Below are positions 35,643-48,200 of a DNA stretch of 64,000 nt, piece by piece. Both the position numbers and the translations under genes were made by a program. How positions within the stretch are numbered: position 1 is the stretch's first letter; every line of letters starts with the position of its first letter. A model generated the notes under the pieces. The model searched no databases. It worked only from the letters and a program-made list of their open reading frames with translations, and had not been told where the DNA came from. Origin of the DNA: Monosporascus cannonballus (taxonomy: Eukaryota; Ascomycota; Sordariomycetes; Xylariales); the NCBI GenBank assembly GCA_004154925.1, contig QJNS01000228.1:1-64000 (forward strand). The letters are read 5' to 3'.

Positions 35643-36071
35643 TGTTACGTTCAGAAGGGACTCCACTAGACCCAAAGGAGGCCCAGGAAGTTGGAGACGC
35701 TCGAGGATCTCCACCTTCTATCGGATAAACCTCGGGTCTCTGTTAATCTCCAGAAATACCAGGAGATTTATGGATAACAGATATTATGGTTTCTCGAGAT
35801 CCCCAGAGACCATAAAAGATATGAAGGATAAGAAGGATATATAAAGGTTTGGGTTTCCTATGTAGATAACCATTTACTTAGTTTCGTTCCTTAGTTATTA
35901 ATTTAAGCTTTTAATTAAAGGCAATTATACCGTTCTTTAATTGAGGAAAAAATACTTAAATTTTTTTAACGAATATACTGAATTATTTTTCGCCTTATTG
36001 TTACTTGTAAATCAAAACCTTTTTCGGATACTGCCCATATCTCTAGGTGGATGTATAATAAGTTCGTTACA
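35643..36071 (+). repeat. Element B 5' LTR
   Basis: A 429-bp LTR, TGTTACG to CGTTACA. It differs from the 3' LTR mainly by transitions and is itself more AT-rich than the solo copy at 8157-8592. Confidence 0.93.
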
Positions 36072-39000
36072 TTTTAATAATTTTTTGATTAATAGCCGAC
36101 GGATAATTTATTACCCAGTTAGGGTATAAGTTTTTCTGAACTTAATGCAGATAATAACATAGGACGACGTTTAGAAGATAAATAATATATATGATTCCCG
36201 TTATTAGCCAATAAAATGTTATTAATAAGACTTAACGATTTACCCCTTATTAAAAAAGTTTTCCAACTAATTGATAATATGGCTCCTTTTATAACTTGAT
36301 TTTAAGGAGGTTCTTTTTCCCAGCCTCGGTAACAACCCTCCCCGATTCCTTAAGATATTATTAAAGTCCAGGAACCGGAACAGGAGGAGGTTAAGGAAAA
36401 AGAAGAGGAATATGGGGCAGGAAACCAAAAGAAGGGATTTCCCGCAAAGGAAAAATTAGGCGTTTTAAGGGCAAAAGTCCAGACCTTAAGAAAGGAGAAT
36501 GCCCGATTAAAGGGAAAGAAATTAGCTTTTCCACAGTTTGGCTCCCCTAGAGGGCGAAACCAAGGAGCTGGGTACCGACCCTTTTCGCTGGACCCAAGGC
36601 GAATACAAAAAGGAACCTTAATTCTACCATTATTCGGCGTAAACCGAACATAAGAAGGAATTATTTCACCCCTTGGCGATTACAGAATACCAGATGTTAA
36701 GGGTTATAAGTTAATTTCCCCCAAACCTTACGACGGATTAAAGGACCCTGATGGATTTTTGGTTTAAGTAAAGCTTTACCTTAAATTCTATAAGAATTTT
36801 TTGCCGGAAAAATATTAAAAAGTAATAATTATTTCCTAACTGCCAATCGGATAAATTTGCCAATAGTTCGAACTTATTTTAACGGATTACCTTAAGAAAT
36901 ATTTAAAGGAATTTTCGGACCTTATTAATTATATTTTTAACGATTACGAAAATTTTTTTAAAAAAAATACGCGTTTTATTCGGTAATCCCGATAAAGAAT
37001 AAGACGTTATTAAGTAATTTTAATTTTTTTTATTAAACTAAGTTAATATTTGAATATACAATAAAATTTAATTACTTAGCCGTTATTTCGAATTTATCAG
37101 AAAGCGCGTTATTTTATCTTTATTATGATAGCCTAAAACTTTAAATTAAAAACGAATTATATATGGAATTTAAAACTGGATTTTTTGCCAAATATATAAA
37201 TAAGGTTATTATTGTTAACCGACGAACCTTTAATCGGTATTTCGAAAAAAAAAGGACCGACAAATGAAATAATAATAAGAATTTTTGCAGCCAAATTAAG
37301 AAAAATAAGGGTAAGCCTTAAAAGGAAATAAGTTCCGCTTTAAAGGAACCCAAGAAAAATAAGTTTAAGGTAAAGTGTTTTAATTGTGGTAAAAAGGGGC
37401 ATTTTAAAAACGAATATCGTTCCCCCGTTAAAAGAGATTCCAAAAAGGAAGGGATTTTTTAATCCCAGAAAAAAACTAAAGCGGCTAAATAAAAAACCGA
37501 TAATAAGGCAGAAAAGGAAGAGAAAAAAGTTAGTTTGATTTTTTTCCAGCCAGAATTTATTATTGCCATAATTATTTAAATTTAGAACGATAATTTAAAG
37601 TACGAGGATTATTTTATTTGCCAGGACTTTGAGGTTAAAGCTTGTAAGTATTATCCCGGATAAACGGTTTTTAGGATAGCTATAAAGCTAGGATACTAAT
37701 ATTACCTTGATTCCCAAAAATATAAGATATATACAAAAGATGGTTAGTTTCGACCAAATATTAATAATTACGGATAATTATTTTTAAAGCTTTGCGAATT
37801 TTTAAAATATATTATTTATAAGAAAATATTATCGGTAAACCCTTACGATTTATTATATTTTATTATTTATTATCAGGATAATTATTTTATTTATTTTAAA
37901 ACTAAAAAAGATAATAATTTTTGGCCCGGATGGAATAATAAGATTTTTATCGAACTAAACGATAAGTGCCGATATATTAAAATTCTCCGATAGCCAGAAT
38001 ACCTTAAATCTTATTATTTATATTTTGAATTAAAACGGAATTAAAAGGCTATATCGTAAGGATACTTATGTTATTCCTTAATATTTTGTATTTAATACGA
38101 ACTTTTAGATAGGGGAATATTTCTTTCGGAGATTTACTTCTTTGATTTTATAATTTGGAAAATACGGAATAAAAAGGTAAGTTAGGAAAAAAACCAGATT
38201 TTGAAGCCTTAATGTAAATATGGCAAGAAAGTATGGTTCCGGTACAAAAACGATTAATATATCAAATATGTTATTAAAAAAGTTTGCGGATAGAAATTTG
38301 TTTAAGTCGGAAATTATCAAAAATCAAAAAATTATAAAGGCTTTTAAAAGTAAGGTATCGAAAAGCCCTAACCGATAAAACCTTATATAAAGTAACGAAA
38401 GGAACGTATAATCAAATTAAAATTCCTTTCCGATATAAAGGTAAAATGCTTAAGGCCATAATTAATTCCGGAACAAAAGGTAATTTTATTTTTTCCGTAA
38501 TAGCAGAAAAATATTAAATTCCTTGGAAATATAAGTTAAAGTCCTATAAGTTACGTACGGTGGACGGCAGCTTATTTACTTACGAAAACGAATGAGTTTT
38601 CCGAAAAACGGAAAAACTTTTAATATAAATCCAAAAACATTAAAAATACGTTTTATTAAATATCGCTAATATCTCCGGATACGATATTATCTTAGGAATA
38701 CCTTAGTTCTGTTTTAATAATTTACGGATTAATTAAAAAAAACGAATATTTTCCTAAAACGAAATGCTAGATAAAAATAATTAAGAAATTTGTTATATTA
38801 TTAAGGAAGTACGGGTTTTTAATTAGATTTTTACGGTACTTCCGGAGTATTAAGGATTTAAAAGATTATTTAAGGATAAAGAAAATTACGAATTATTATT
38901 ATACGGTTAATAGGACCACCGGATATTTATTAAAAAAAGGTATTATCCTAAATTTTATAAAATTTATTATATAAACTTAGAAAAATTAAAAGCTTTATAG

Positions 39001-42000
39001 AAAAGCATATAATTAAATTTGAAAAAAGGATATATTTAATTTTTTAATTTTTCCGCCGGATATCCTGTTTTTATAATTCCTAAAGTTAAGGATGGCAAAC
39101 AAAAAATTAATAAAAATAAAAACCTTATTTACCGAAAAATAATTAATTATAAATAATCAAATAATATTATAATTAAAAATGGATATTTTTTAACCTTTAT
39201 AAATACTTTAAAGGAAAATGCTAGCAAAATTAAGTAATTTACGGCGTTTGATTTTCGCGATAGTTATTACTGTATTAAAATGGCCAAAGGAGAAAAATAG
39301 AAAACGGCATTTAAAACAGTATATAGATTTTACGAATACCGAATAATGCCTACAAGACTTATTAACGTTTCCGCCAGTTTTTAAAGTTTGGTAATAATTA
39401 CCCTCCGATAATTTTTAAATAAATTCGTATTTATTTATTTTAACGATATTCTTATTTATTCCGAAACCTTAAAAAAGCATAAAAAATATGTCGTTTAAGT
39501 ATTTAAAACTTTAGACGAAATCAATATTCGAATTAACCTTATTAAAAATATATAACATATCCAGAAATTGGATTTTTTGGGATTTATTTTTATATTAGGC
39601 CAAATTTAAATTTAACGATCCAAGTTGCAAATAATTAAAGATTAACTTATTCCTAATAAGGCGACCGTTATAAACATTTAACAAATCCTAGGATTTACGG
39701 GTTACGTACGCGGCTTAATTAAGGGATATGGAAATATAATTAAGCTTTTAACGAAACTTACTACCAAGGAATGCGTTGGGAAAAAATTCGAACTTTTAGA
39801 AAAAATAAAAGAAACGTTCCGGGAATTAAAAAAAAACAATTACTAACGGACTTATCGTAAAGATGCCAAATCTAAATAAAATAAAACAACTAAAAACAAA
39901 TACTTTAAAGTATGCCCTGGGCGTAATTTTGAAATAACAAAAAAATAACGGCAAATAATACCTAGTAATATATTACTTTAAAATATTTTAAAATACAGAA
40001 TTTAAATACCAGATTTATAATAAAAAGTTATTAGCAATTATTAATACTTTTAAGGAATAAAAACCTTTTTTTAATAAAACGAAAGAACTTTTCGATATTT
40101 ACTTAGATTAAAAAAATTTTACGTAATTTATGAAAGCCCAAAAGTTAAACAAACGACATAAAAAATAATGGATTTTTTTGTCCAGATTTAATTTCAAAAT
40201 ATATTATATTAAAGGAAAAGAAAATATCCAAGCGGATATCCTTAATTGTAAAAAAGATTACGATTTTAAAATTCCCAAAAAAAACATATAAATATTATAA
40301 TATAACAAAAATAGAATTATATATTTATATAAGATAATAAAAAAACTAATTACCGAACTTTTAATACGGTTCCGGAATTTTTACGATACAAAAAAACAAA
40401 AAGAAATCTAGCAGCTAAAAGAATAACTTAAAAATTAATTACTGTATTATGGCAAAATTTATATTCCCAAAGATTAATAAAAAAAATTCGTACAGGAATT
40501 CTATAAGGATTTATTATATGGATATTAAGGAATTTTTAAGATTACCCGACGGCTGTAAGAAAAATACGATTTCCCTAAGTTACGTCGTATAATTAAAATA
40601 ACCATTAAAAATTATAACGTTTGTAATAAGGCTAAGGTAATATGCTATAAGCTTTACGGGTTATTATAATTTACCGATATTTTTAATAAAATATGGAACA
40701 TTATAATTTAGGATTTTATTATTAACTTACCTTTATTTAAAAACTTAATTATTGGAATCGAATACGACAAAATATATATAATTATTAACAGATTTACCAA
40801 ATATAAATACTTTTTACCTTTTAAAAAATATAACGGCAGAATAATTAATTTACGTTTTTATCAAATAATACCTTAATAAATATAAGATACCTGAAAAAAT
40901 CGTTTTAAACCGAAATACGTTATTTATTTCAAAATTCGGCATTAGCTTTTTTAAATAAATTAATGCTAAATTTAAGTTCTTAATAACGTATTATCCTTAA
41001 ACAAATAACCAAATTGAAAAATTAAACCAGATTTTAGAATAATATTTACAAAATTATATTAATTATTAGCAAAATAATTAAATAAAATTTTTATTATTAA
41101 CATAAATCGCTTATAATACATTAATTTACGAAAATATAAGCGTATTTCTTTATATAGCTATATACGGATATAATATTAAAACAAAACGACCTAAATAACC
41201 GTTTAATAAAATACTAAAAATTATTACGATTACCCTAAAAGCAAAAATATTAACCACAAAAATCAAGACGATCCAAGTCCGTTTCCAAAATAAATTGCGA
41301 TTTTTTTAACGACGGATAACCTAATACTATAATAAGAAAAAAATTAAAAGATTAATTTTAGCGAAAAAAAAACAAAATTTACTTATTATGCCAAAAACAA
41401 AACGTAACCTTAAATATCTTACAAATTAAAATAAAAAAACCTAGTAATAAACTTAACTTTAAAAAACTTAACCTATTTAAAATTAACGAAATTATTTCCA
41501 AAATTAATTACAAATTATTATTACCCAAAAACATAAAGATACACCTTATTTTCCACATTTTTTTACTTAAATTAACACCTAAAAACGCCTTATTAGAAAT
41601 AAACTTAAAATTCGAAAAAGATTTTGATAAATACGAAATTAAACGAATACTGGATTCCAAAATAATTAAAAGTAAAATCCAGTACCTAATTAAATAGGAA
41701 AAGTATTTACATAAAGAAAATACGTAAAAACCACTTAACAACTTAATAAATATAATAGACCTGATTAAGACGTTCCATCGCCAAAATCCTGACCGACCGT
41801 TTCCAATACGGCCAAGGTCGCAGGCGATAACAGTTCCTTACTTAAATTAACCCTTACGGCGTTTTAATCGAAAAAAGTAAATACTTTTATTAACGTATTT
41901 AGCTTTAAAGCAAATTATGCTTACTCCTTTTTTTACGATCTTTTTTACATCTAGTTTTTTTCGTTCCTCCAATTTATCTATGTTTTTAAACCTCCTTTAA

Positions 42001-42434
42001 ATAAACGATACCCCTTTAAAATATAACCATTCAGATTAACGATCCAACCAAATAATGCGATTAAATAATTCTTAAAACTATTAAATAATTAAACGTTTTT
42101 TTCGGTTTATCCGGAACTTTTCGGCCCGGATGTTTTTAAGCGATAAAAATAAAATATAGTTCCTATCGTAAAACTGAATATTGGCCGCCAAATAATTCTA
42201 ATAATTCCTTTGACCTTTTAATATTTTGCAAAAAATTTTTTTCTCGAAATAACGCGTATACGGCATAACTTCGAAACCAAATTAAAAGATCGATTTAATT
42301 AGTTCGTAACAACTTTTAATAGAAAATTTGATGCGTTTTCGAAATTTATCCGACATGGTTAAATATAATGTTATAATACAAGGAAGGAAAAAAAGTTAAA
42401 GACTTACTTTTTTATCTTTGGAGACAAAAATCCT
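36072..42434 (+). pseudogene. Element B gag-pol remnant with chromodomain
   Basis: Plus-strand gag-pol with many stops. Gag ends with a CCHC zinc knuckle at 37376-37420 (CFNCGKKGHFKNEY), whose last Cys has become Tyr. The reverse-transcriptase active site at 39436-39447 reads YFND, with Asn where Asp is catalytic. RNase H and integrase segments follow. A chromodomain ends the frame at about 41626-41790: KYEIKRILDS, KIQYLIK then a stop where Trp is expected, ENT then a stop, and a final TFHRQNPD. Chromodomains of such elements bind methylated histone H3 in heterochromatin and steer integration there. All defects are G-to-A type, so none of these proteins can be made now. Confidence 0.9.
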
Positions 42435-42450
42435 GGAAAGGAGGAAATAA

Positions 42451-42879
42451 TATTACGTTTAAAAGGGATTCCACTAGACCTAAAGGAGGTCCAAAAAATT
42501 GGAGATATTCGAAGATCTCCACCTTCTATCGGATAAACCTCGGGTCTCTATTAATCTCCAAAAACACCAGGAGACTTATGGATAACAGACACCATGGTTT
42601 CTCGAAATCCCCAAAAACCATAAAAAACATAAAAAATAAAAAAGATATATAAAGGTTTAGGTCTCTTATGTAAATAACTACTTACTTAATTTCGCTTTTT
42701 AGTTATTAATCTAAGCTCTTAATTAAAAGCAATTATACCGTTCTCTAATTAAGGGAAAAGTACTTAAATCTCTTTAACGAACATACTAAATTATTCTTCG
42801 CCCTATTATTACCTGCAAATCAAGACCCTTTTCGGATACTGCCCATACCTCCAAGTGGATATATAACAGGTTCGTTACA
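42451..42879 (+). repeat. Element B 3' LTR
   Basis: A 429-bp copy of 35643-36071, ending CGTTACA, followed by the AGTCG duplication. Confidence 0.93.
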
Positions 42880-42884
42880 AGTCG

Positions 42885-44122
42885 GGATATTCCCGTTGTC
42901 GACAGTATATGGTATGCATTCTGCCGTATCGATTAAGAGTTCCGGAACAGATTTCTTTTATCCAGTTCTAATATTCGCGTAATTATTTTTATAATACTTC
43001 TTATTATGTTCGCGATATTTATTAAGCCAGCTTTCTGGTTTTTTGCATTCCTTATCGGATTTTTTATTATAATAATTTTTGTTAGACCTTTCGCTATAAA
43101 CCTGATATATATTTGGCCTAAATTATGTAAATAATTTTGTTATCCTTTCTTTAATTATTTTTGGATTGTTTTTCCGGTACGGAGGTCCAGTTATTTTATT
43201 ATAGCTCTTTAGGCTTTTATATTTATAAACTTTGTATCTTATTTTGCTATAATTAAAGCACTTAATCTGGCTTTAATTTTATCTATAGGTAACGCTAAGT
43301 TCCATAGGTCCTAATGCCGTTCCGTAAAAAATAAAAGGTACGTTTCGTTTTTTCCCCTGGTTAAACTTATTATATCCCGAACGTAAAACGTATTATCCTT
43401 TTTTTTCCTATCATTTCTTAAATTTTTACTTATTAATTTTAATTATTTATACGATATACCCATTTAAGGTAATTAATTATTTAATCCGAATAATTTTATT
43501 TTTTATATTATTTTTCAGCCCTTTATAAAATATATTAATAAGGGCGTTAATTTTGTTGTTTCCTTATTTTGCCTTAATTGCAAAACTTTTAAAAGTTATA
43601 GCATATTTAGATATAAGTCCTTTTTGTCGGAATTATTAAAATTATTAAGCCGTAAATCGTTTTTTATTCGGATCACCGATATTATTACGTATTTTGTTTT
43701 CGAAATTAATATGAAGTAAAAAAATTTATTAATAAAATCCTTTTTATGCGATTTTTTTATTTTTAAAAAATTTCTTATAATAAGCTTAAATTAATTATCC
43801 GTATTTTCTATTAAGCATATTTTTATTGTTAAAATTATATTTGCTAAATTATTAAAATTTAAAAAGCAAAGGTAAATTTATATCTAAATTAAGAAAGTTT
43901 AAGGGTTACCTTTTCCATTATAGAGTTCTGGCTTTTTCGGCTTTATGCGGGCGAAAGAGGTTTGAGTAGGTGGCGTAACTTTAAGTTATCGAATTTTTTT
44001 TCCAGCTCCCGAATTCGAGCCTGAAGCTACTGAATAAGGGTTTCCTAAACGTTAGTCAATATTTTAACAGTATTAAATATTGCTTAAAGTCTGACGGTAT
44101 TATTGAATAAGAATTTGTAATA
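42885..44122 (-). pseudogene. Element A gag remnant
   Basis: Minus-strand continuation of element A upstream of the B insertion. Just inside the 5' LTR a coiled-coil segment ARIRELEKKFDNLKLRH is readable near 43980-44040, typical of a Ty3/gypsy Gag N-terminus. A capsid-like stretch follows, including ESWLNKYRNE near 43020. Many stops are present. The frame would resume at 35637 on the far side of element B. Confidence 0.7.
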
Positions 44123-44505
44123 TGTGACGGCTATACAATTTAACTAATTATTAAACCTTAAGTTGACGGGTTTATGTTAGCAGGAATATCGTGGGAATCT
44201 GAGCAACAAATAACTTAGTTACGTTTTTTAATACTAAGGGCGCAGAAGTATATTGCAAACGATTAGTATTAATAAATATTGCAAACTAAAGTTATTTTAA
44301 TTATGGAAATAACGAACGTATATATTTTTTTCTTGGTTTAATTACTTGTGATTAAGCCGTTGGTGGTAATTATGATTATTTTGCATTACCTTTGATTATT
44401 AATGATCATTGGCTTGGTAGTGATTACCGTTACGTGACCCGAGAGGTGGCCCGTGTGTTCTCTGTCTGACCGTTTCTTGAGACCGGAGCTTGTCGGGTCG
44501 TAACT
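44123..44505 (-). repeat. Element A 5' LTR
   Basis: A 383-bp LTR matching 30473-30858. Its last base on the plus strand is T instead of the expected A, and the ATTGT duplication follows directly. Confidence 0.9.
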
Positions 44506-44510
44506 ATTGT

Positions 44511-44892
44511 ATTAAGTATATAAAAACGCTTTTTAAAATTACTGTTATAAAATATATTTGTAGATAATACGAATTAATTGAAGTTAAGAATTAAATTCGT
44601 TGTCTTTATATATTTAAAATATTTTTAAAGTTTATAAAAGTTTATGCTAAAAATTAATATATTTAATTTGTAATAATATTTCGTCATTCGTGAAAAATAT
44701 AAAAACAATATTTCGCATTTTTACGTAATTAGCAAATGAGTTTAAAAGAACCTTCAGAATTGCTATTATTTTAATATTAGAGATTTTTAGATAAATATTG
44801 CTTGGATACGTAGTATATTAACGCCTTGGCGTTATTTCTATAAAAATATAAAACATTTATCCTATATCCCCAATAATTTAATAGAACAGATA
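44511..44892. other. AT-rich spacer between elements A and C
   Basis: About 380 bp of RIP-like sequence with no gene or repeat recognised. Confidence 0.4.
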
Positions 44893-45259
44893 TATTACAA
44901 CCTAACCAGACTTGGCCTGCAGAAACGGTTGAGCTAGGACTATGGAACTACGTTAATCCGGGTTATATAACTAATACTTAGCGGAAATTTACTAAGTAGA
45001 AATAATTAACATTAAATACCCGCTTAATAAAACCTTATTAAATAAGAACAAATAATAATAAAAAACATAATATATACGATTATAATTTTTATAACATAAA
45101 AATAGTAATTTGTATTAATTATTCGCCATTAAAAATATTTTTAATAATACGAAATATAATAAATTATTGTATTTATTATTTAAAATATTACGATATTCTT
45201 GTTAAAATAAATCCGTACGACGTAAATTTAATAATTAATTAAACCGTTTTACTCTTATA
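44893..45259 (+). repeat. Element C 5' LTR
   Basis: A 367-bp LTR aligned with 51193-51558. It is related to the solo LTR at 22549-22877, whose GTATTACGAG and CCGTACGACT stretches recur here in mutated form. Confidence 0.85.
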
Positions 45260-48200
45260 CGTTATAAATTTTTATTTTATAATATTATCAGCGTTTAAGT
45301 AACATCTTTTTAATTAAGATATCGATTCATATTTAAGAATTTTCTATTATTACGTAATTTTAAACCAAAATTAAAAATTCGAAAAACAAATTAATTAATT
45401 TGCAAAGTCAACAGTAACCGTTTTATTACGTATTATTATGTTGTAATATTAGGCAACAAAATCATATCCTTATAGTATAAAAAAACGGTTAAAGCTTTTT
45501 GACCCAAGTACGAATATATTTCCGTTTTTAAAATCTAGAAAAGCTCGTAAACAGAATTTTCGTTATAGCAGCTTTTTGTAGGAAAAATAATTTGAAATGG
45601 TTTAAGCCAGTTATAAGAAATTACTTAAAAAATGTTAGGGCTAATATAGAAAAGGTTACCAAAACATTTTTTTTGCATTACGTAAATTTTAAAGAAAAGT
45701 CCAAGGCTAAATTTAAAAGTTCGAACGAAAAACAAACGGTTATATAGCAGATTTTAAGGTTTTAATAAAAAGAACTTATTTCGAAATACGTTATTACATG
45801 TAGGAATTTTACAATTAAAATAGGATAAACCGATAGGAAGGTCGATAATTTAATCGATATATTTTTTTAAAAAATCAAAAATAATATTTAAAATAGAATT
45901 GTTGAATTTTTCACACCTAATATTTTAAATTAATATATTACACAAATTATTAAAATTAATAATAAGTTATACAAATAACGTATAGAAAACAATATTTTTT
46001 AAAATATAGAAATTAATCGATTAATTAAAGAAGAAACTGTAACGTATTATTTATATCTTATACAACGGCATTAAAATGTACGGACTTTGGAAAAGTTTAA
46101 CGTAAAGATAAAAATTAAATTAATTATTATAATTATAACAAAATAGAATATTATTAAAATATTTGTAAGAAGTCTAAAAGGTTACGATAGAATAATTAGA
46201 AGTTTATATTTAAGAAATAATAATAAAGCTGTCAATATAATTTAAATCTAATACAAATAATTATTTTTAAAATAAAAAACTCGACGAAAAAACAAAAAAC
46301 GAAAACCTAACTTAAAGAACATTAGAAAATAATAATAAGTTCTAAATAAAAAGTTAAAGGAATATTAGAAATAAATAAAAGTTATTTGCCTTAAATCCCT
46401 TAATAAATACGGCAAAATACATATTATTTATTGTTGATAATAGAAATATTTTATCTTTAAGAAATAGAAACGATATGATTATAAAGAAATTACATATATA
46501 TATTATAAAAGGTTTAATTTCGTAAACAGAAAGAAAAATAACAAAAATACAAGTTATTACACCAGCATTTTCGATTTATAATTCCGCAAAACAATATTGA
46601 TTAATTAATAACAGCAAAACGTTAACTTAAAAGAAAATAATATCCAACAAAACCTTTTTATTATTATAAATAATACGATTATTAAATAGAAAAAGATTTA
46701 ATCCAGAATATTATAGAGAAATATTACTAAGAGATTATTAGGAATTTTTATTTTTAATGAATATTTATTATAAGTTTTAAACAAACTAAATTTTGAAAAA
46801 GAAATTTGAATACAGTATTTATAAATTGTATTAAAAAACCAATAAATTATAAAAGCATTAATAGAATTTTATAAATTATACGGGAAAATAATATATTTAA
46901 AGAATATAAGTATTATAATAAAATTAAAAATAATTAATATAATTTCACAGAATAACACGTTAGCAAAAAGAATAAATATAGCAATATAATACATTATATA
47001 TTAAATATAAATAAAATTTGATAAATTGAAACAAAAATTAAAAGGAAAAAGTTACTTATAAAAAAGCCGTAAAATAATAAACTTCTGACAAATTACGAAG
47101 AAATTCTTAAAAAATGTTTTAAACGCGATAATAAAAAGCATTAATAATTTTATTATTTTGGATATACGAATTAAAAAATATTGGTATACCGTAATGGTAA
47201 ATTATAAAACTTCAGGAGAAGATTATAATATATCGGATATTATTAATAAGCTTAAATTATTATAAAAATATAAGTTAAAACTATATATAGTTACGAATAC
47301 CGAAAATTAAGATTTGGCTTACGATAACAGAAAACCTTAACGCAAAATTAATTATTTCGAGATTTTATTTAATAACTATACTAAATAATCGATTTCGACA
47401 CCGTTGTATTCGAGAATTACGGTATAATTTTAGAAAAATTATAAATATATTCGTATCAAGCTTTGCTTAATGGAAAATTGAACAAGGCAAAATTTATTTT
47501 AATTTCCGTCAATATGCCAAAAAGGATTTCCTTTTTTTAATATTCGATCGAAAATAGCGATAAATATAGGTATAAGAGTATAATAAATATTCTATTATTT
47601 AGAAGAATAAAATAAAAAATAAAAATAAATATTAAAGAAAAATAAGATACATAGTTATTACTATTAAAGCGAAATTCATGTTATTAAATAACGATGTAAA
47701 ATACCAATTTTAAAATTTAAAAAAGTCTAATTAATACATTATTATAATGTTATAAGTACGAATAATTCTTTAAAAAAGCTTAATACGAAATTATTAAAAT
47801 AATATGAATAGAATTACGAAATAATTTTTTTAAAAAGGGTTATTTACGAAGTTTTACCATATTTACAACTTTAATAAAAACGAATTACGCGTTTTTAAAG
47901 AATACTTAGAAAATTAGGTAGAAAAAAAATTCGACCTTTAAAATTACCGTAAAATATTTATATTTTTCGTACCGAAAGAAAAAGCAAATTATAATTTAGA
48001 GTTAAGTATCGTTAATTAAACGATACTATTATTCGAAATCAAATATTATCATTTTTAAGTATTAAAATAAAAAACCGATTTTAGAAAGCTATAGAGCATT
48101 TAATATTTAATTTTAAAAATAAATATAGTTTTATTAAAATTAAGGAAAATTACGATTAAAGAGTAACTTTTAAAACAAAATAGAGATTATTTAAATATTT

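Larger units (their letters stand above)
35643..42879 (+). mobile_element. Element B: chromodomain Ty3/gypsy retrotransposon nested in A
   Basis: A 7,237-bp plus-strand element with two 429-bp LTRs (35643-36071 and 42451-42879), flanked by the 5-bp duplication AGTCG (35638-35642 and 42880-42884). A purine tract (GGAAAGGAGGAAATAA, 42435-42450) precedes the 3' LTR. It sits in the gag region of element A in opposite orientation, so it is younger than A. The 3' LTR start TATTACG is TGTTACG with G changed to A. Confidence 0.95.
30473..44505 (-). mobile_element. Element A: Ty3/gypsy retrotransposon, split by element B
   Basis: Minus-oriented LTR retrotransposon with 5' LTR 44505-44123 and 3' LTR 30858-30473, flanked by a 5-bp duplication ATTGT (30468-30472 and 44506-44510). 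Excluding the nested element B (35643-42879) and one copy of its duplication, A is about 6.8 kb. A purine tract (GGGAAGGGGAAAA on the minus strand, near 30861-30872) precedes the 3' LTR as expected. Gag, RT, RNase H and integrase remnants occur in Ty3/gypsy order, all heavily mutated. Confidence 0.93.

Noticed and set aside
41508..41741. 77-codon minus-strand frame in element B
   Set aside because: Antisense of the chromodomain coding region.
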